Assembly: GCA_030539815.1 (NCBI GenBank)
Contig: JAUNXM010000013.1
Coordinates: 1-26,389 of the forward strand
From: Methanobacterium sp.
Lineage (GTDB): Archaea > Methanobacteriota > Methanobacteria > Methanobacteriales > Methanobacteriaceae
DNA length: 26,389 nucleotides
Direction of reading: 5' to 3'
Positions within the stretch are counted from its first letter, which is position 1; each line of letters opens with the position of its first letter. Made by a program: the position numbers and the translations under genes. Of the stretch, positions 24,792 through 26,389 are shown piece by piece. The notes beneath the pieces were generated by a model that had not been told where the DNA came from, did no database searches, and saw only the letters and a program-made list of their open reading frames with translations.

Positions 24792-25127
24792 TTACTCAAC
24801 AAATCCAGTAATTATTTTTAATAAGATTAAAAGTAATCCAGAAAGTCCAAACCCGGCTAAAACCCCTGTAATTAATCTAAGATGATTATTACTTTCCCTT
24901 AATCCAATATATTGCGTTATTGAATCAATAAGGAGGGGAATAATCATTAATATCATAAATACAATTGGAATTTTAATTACTCCAAAATAAAATAATGGCA
25001 TTAAGAAATAACCTATTAAAATTCCCGTACATCTAGCACATAATGGGAATTGTTTATTTTTATAATAGAAAGATCTCTCAGGCATCTGATGACAAATTTT
25101 AAACCTTTTTATAATAGAATTAATCAT
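24792..25127 (-). CDS. DUF2085 family membrane protein
   Basis: 111 residues. The N-terminal motif ICHQMPERSFYYKNKQFPLCARCTG (11-35) with Cys12, Cys30 and Cys33 is the signature of DUF2085. Three hydrophobic segments (about 36-56, 57-68, 88-108) fit a small polytopic protein. Function unknown; the cysteines could bind metal or react with redox partners. ATG start, with AAGGA six or seven bases upstream. It is the only minus-strand gene in the accessory block and is convergent with the ArdC block, divergent from the 44-residue peptide gene. Confidence 0.8.
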   Translation of the reverse strand: MINSIIKRFKICHQMPERSFYYKNKQFPLCARCTGILIGYFLMPLFYFGVIKIPIVFMILMIIPLLIDSITQYIGLRESNNHLRLITGVLAGFGLSGLLLILLKIITGFVE

Positions 25128-25243
25128 TTTTTTTCCTTTTCAATCTACATTGTTTATAAGGATGTATTTCCATAGAAACATTAAAATATGTTCTTATTAA
25201 AATAAATTGTCAACTGACTAAAATTATCGGACGTGTTGTATAA

Positions 25244-25378
25244 ATGGCTGACCAAAATCCATGTATCATGATAGTAGTAATTGCATTAGGAATTATCCTT
25301 GCCATAGTTATTCTCGGATTATGTTGTTGTCCTAGTGGGGGAGAATCACCAGCTTATAGTCCTTGGCCCGGATTGTAA
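25244..25378 (+). CDS. 44-residue single-helix Cys-triplet protein
   Basis: Small frame MADQNPCIMIVVIALGIILA... with a single hydrophobic helix (about 7-26), then a Cys triplet (27-29) followed by a Pro/Gly/Ser-rich tail ending WPGL. No Shine-Dalgarno sequence precedes the ATG, but the clean composition and hydrophobic layout argue for a real gene. The cysteines sit just past the membrane face and could be acylated or bind metal. Not recognised; seems to belong to the many mini-membrane proteins of this region. Confidence 0.5.
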   Translation: MADQNPCIMIVVIALGIILAIVILGLCCCPSGGESPAYSPWPGL

Positions 25379-25465
25379 GTTATTTTTATTATTACATCTT
25401 ATTTGAACATTAATATATCAATTAAGATATTTTAGCAAACGAAAATAAAAAAAATCAAATCTAAA

Positions 25466-25855
25466 ATGTATAATACTTTAAAAAAATTAAATAGATTTGA
25501 AAATATTTCTATTTTCTTTATTGCTGTCTTACTACATTTCATGAACACGTTTATATTTTTAAATATCAACAACTCCACTTTACATTATTTTTTTTCATGT
25601 TATTTTGACGACTTATTAGCCCCAATTTTACTCCTTTCGTATGTTAATTTACTCCTTTCCATTTATAACAAAAAAATATACACATTAAGATATTTAATAC
25701 TATTCATATTGTTAGTTTCCATTGTATGGGAATATTTAATAGTTTATGTTAAACCGGACAGTGTTTCTGACCCATTTGATATGTTATGTTATGTTTTAGG
25801 AACTATAATTTATTGGATAATACACACTAAATGGAATCAAAATACAAAAATTTGA
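25466..25855 (+). CDS. Unknown four-helix membrane protein
   Basis: 129 residues, AT-rich codons, with hydrophobic segments at about 12-32, 48-66, 74-93 and 106-121. A short conserved-looking loop CYFDDLLAPILLLSYVNLLL (45-64) and a C-terminal DPFDMLCYVLGTIIYWIIH segment resemble the short membrane proteins of the VanZ-like type, but I am not sure. No ribosome binding site precedes the ATG. Downstream, about 130 bases of AT-rich DNA lead to the HEAT-repeat gene. Confidence 0.5.
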   Translation: MYNTLKKLNRFENISIFFIAVLLHFMNTFIFLNINNSTLHYFFSCYFDDLLAPILLLSYVNLLLSIYNKKIYTLRYLILFILLVSIVWEYLIVYVKPDSVSDPFDMLCYVLGTIIYWIIHTKWNQNTKI

Positions 25856-25987
25856 TAATATATTACATTAGAGCACATACTCTTCATTACTAACTGAAAT
25901 ACATTTAGAATTCTTTAATTGCTTTAAGGCATCATCAATTATTTATAATCTTACTAAAATATTAAAAATAATAATGGGGATTTTATC

Positions 25988-26389
25988 ATGGTTTCTATAG
26001 AAGACATCAACCAGATGGGTATTTATGGAGATATTGAAGGGTTAATTAATTCCGGATTAAATGATCCTGAACCTGAAGTGAGGACTCAATCAGTAATTGC
26101 ACTTGTTAATATCGGTGATGAAAAGTTTATTGACTTTCTAATAACAACACTGGAATCTTCTGATAATCATATTGGGAGAACCATTGCAGCAGAAGCTCTT
26201 GGCAATACTGCTAGAATATTAAAAGAAAATGAAAATATTTTAATGCAACAATCATTGGATAAAAGTGTTGTGCCTTTAATAAATGCACTAAATGATGATT
26301 CATATGAAGTTAGAGGGCTTGTTAGTTGGGCTTTGGGAAATATAGGAGATCCTCGTGCAGTCGAACCACTAATAAAAACATTAGATGAT
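25988..26389 (+). CDS. HEAT-repeat protein, 5' part only
   Basis: Runs 134 codons to the right edge with no stop, so the end is missing. GGGGAT lies six bases before the ATG. Repeats of the PBS-lyase HEAT type are visible: NDPEPEVRTQSVIALVNIGDEKF (about 26-48), a second unit around HIGRTIAAEALGN, then DDSYEVRGLVSWALGNIGDPRAVEPLI. Such proteins are helical scaffolds for protein-protein contacts; function unknown. It may or may not belong to the accessory block. Confidence 0.8.
   Translation, partial: MVSIEDINQMGIYGDIEGLINSGLNDPEPEVRTQSVIALVNIGDEKFIDFLITTLESSDNHIGRTIAAEALGNTARILKENENILMQQSLDKSVVPLINALNDDSYEVRGLVSWALGNIGDPRAVEPLIKTLDD

Noticed and set aside
21219..25465. Paired attachment-site repeats flanking the recombinase region
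   Set aside because: I looked by eye for a direct repeat on both sides and for a tRNA fragment and found none; a computed self-comparison with an empty-site relative is needed to settle it.

Overview
The window looks like a chromosome segment of a hydrogenotrophic methanogen of the order Methanobacteriales, probably a mesophilic Methanobacterium-like species. This rests on gene content: O-phosphoseryl-tRNA synthetase, a coenzyme F430 biosynthesis enzyme (CfbD), a CTP-dependent riboflavin kinase, a TfrA-like fumarate reductase flavoprotein, a channel nearly identical in layout to MthK of Methanothermobacter, and a leaderless-CCA tRNA. Archaeal-type T-rich terminators and GAGGTGAT-type ribosome binding sites fit. 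From memory, SepRS and MthK carry the Methanothermobacter locus numbers MTH1501 and MTH1520, so the left part is probably syntenic core chromosome.

Layout. Positions 1-401: 3' end of a CobB/CbiA-type P-loop protein (+). 585-2496: ribB, ribK and an endonuclease V gene, all on the minus strand. 2693-4351: sepS (-), divergent from a fumarate-reductase-like flavoprotein (4483-6129, +). 6421-6492: tRNA-Arg(GCG) (-). 6705-10687: a minus-strand series (read right to left: hisH, an AIR-synthase-related protein, a pilin-like small protein, a PAP2-like membrane protein, a HIT protein). 10827-13124: a nucleotidyltransferase-cupin fusion and cfbD (-). 13396-14944: a membrane-anchored M14-like protein and sfsA (+), convergent with an ion-transport block on the minus strand (P-type ATPase, a Ser-rich small membrane protein, mthK; 14976-19310). 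19536-21218: a secreted or anchored beta-lactamase-fold serine hydrolase (-).

From about 21.2 kb the character changes. A tyrosine recombinase (21602-22906) is followed by a non-coding stretch with a perfect 14-bp palindrome, an ArdC-like antirestriction metallopeptidase, a small membrane protein with two CxxC pairs, and several tiny hydrophobic proteins, each behind its own strong ribosome binding site. Then come a DUF2085 membrane protein, a 44-residue Cys-triplet membrane peptide, an unknown membrane protein and the start of a HEAT-repeat protein. Base composition is more AT-rich and spacing looser. I read this as an integrated mobile element or accessory island, but I could not find a pair of attachment-site repeats, so its borders are not fixed.

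The best leads are at residue level: an EndoV with Asn at a metal-binding Asp position, an MthK orthologue with Gln at one of its Ca2+ ligands, a Na,K-ATPase-like pump with His-Glu in place of Ser-Asn in M5, and a recombinase without the usual first catalytic Arg. I found no clear evidence of a wholly new multi-gene system. The recombinase/ArdC/mini-membrane-protein cluster is the best candidate for one.
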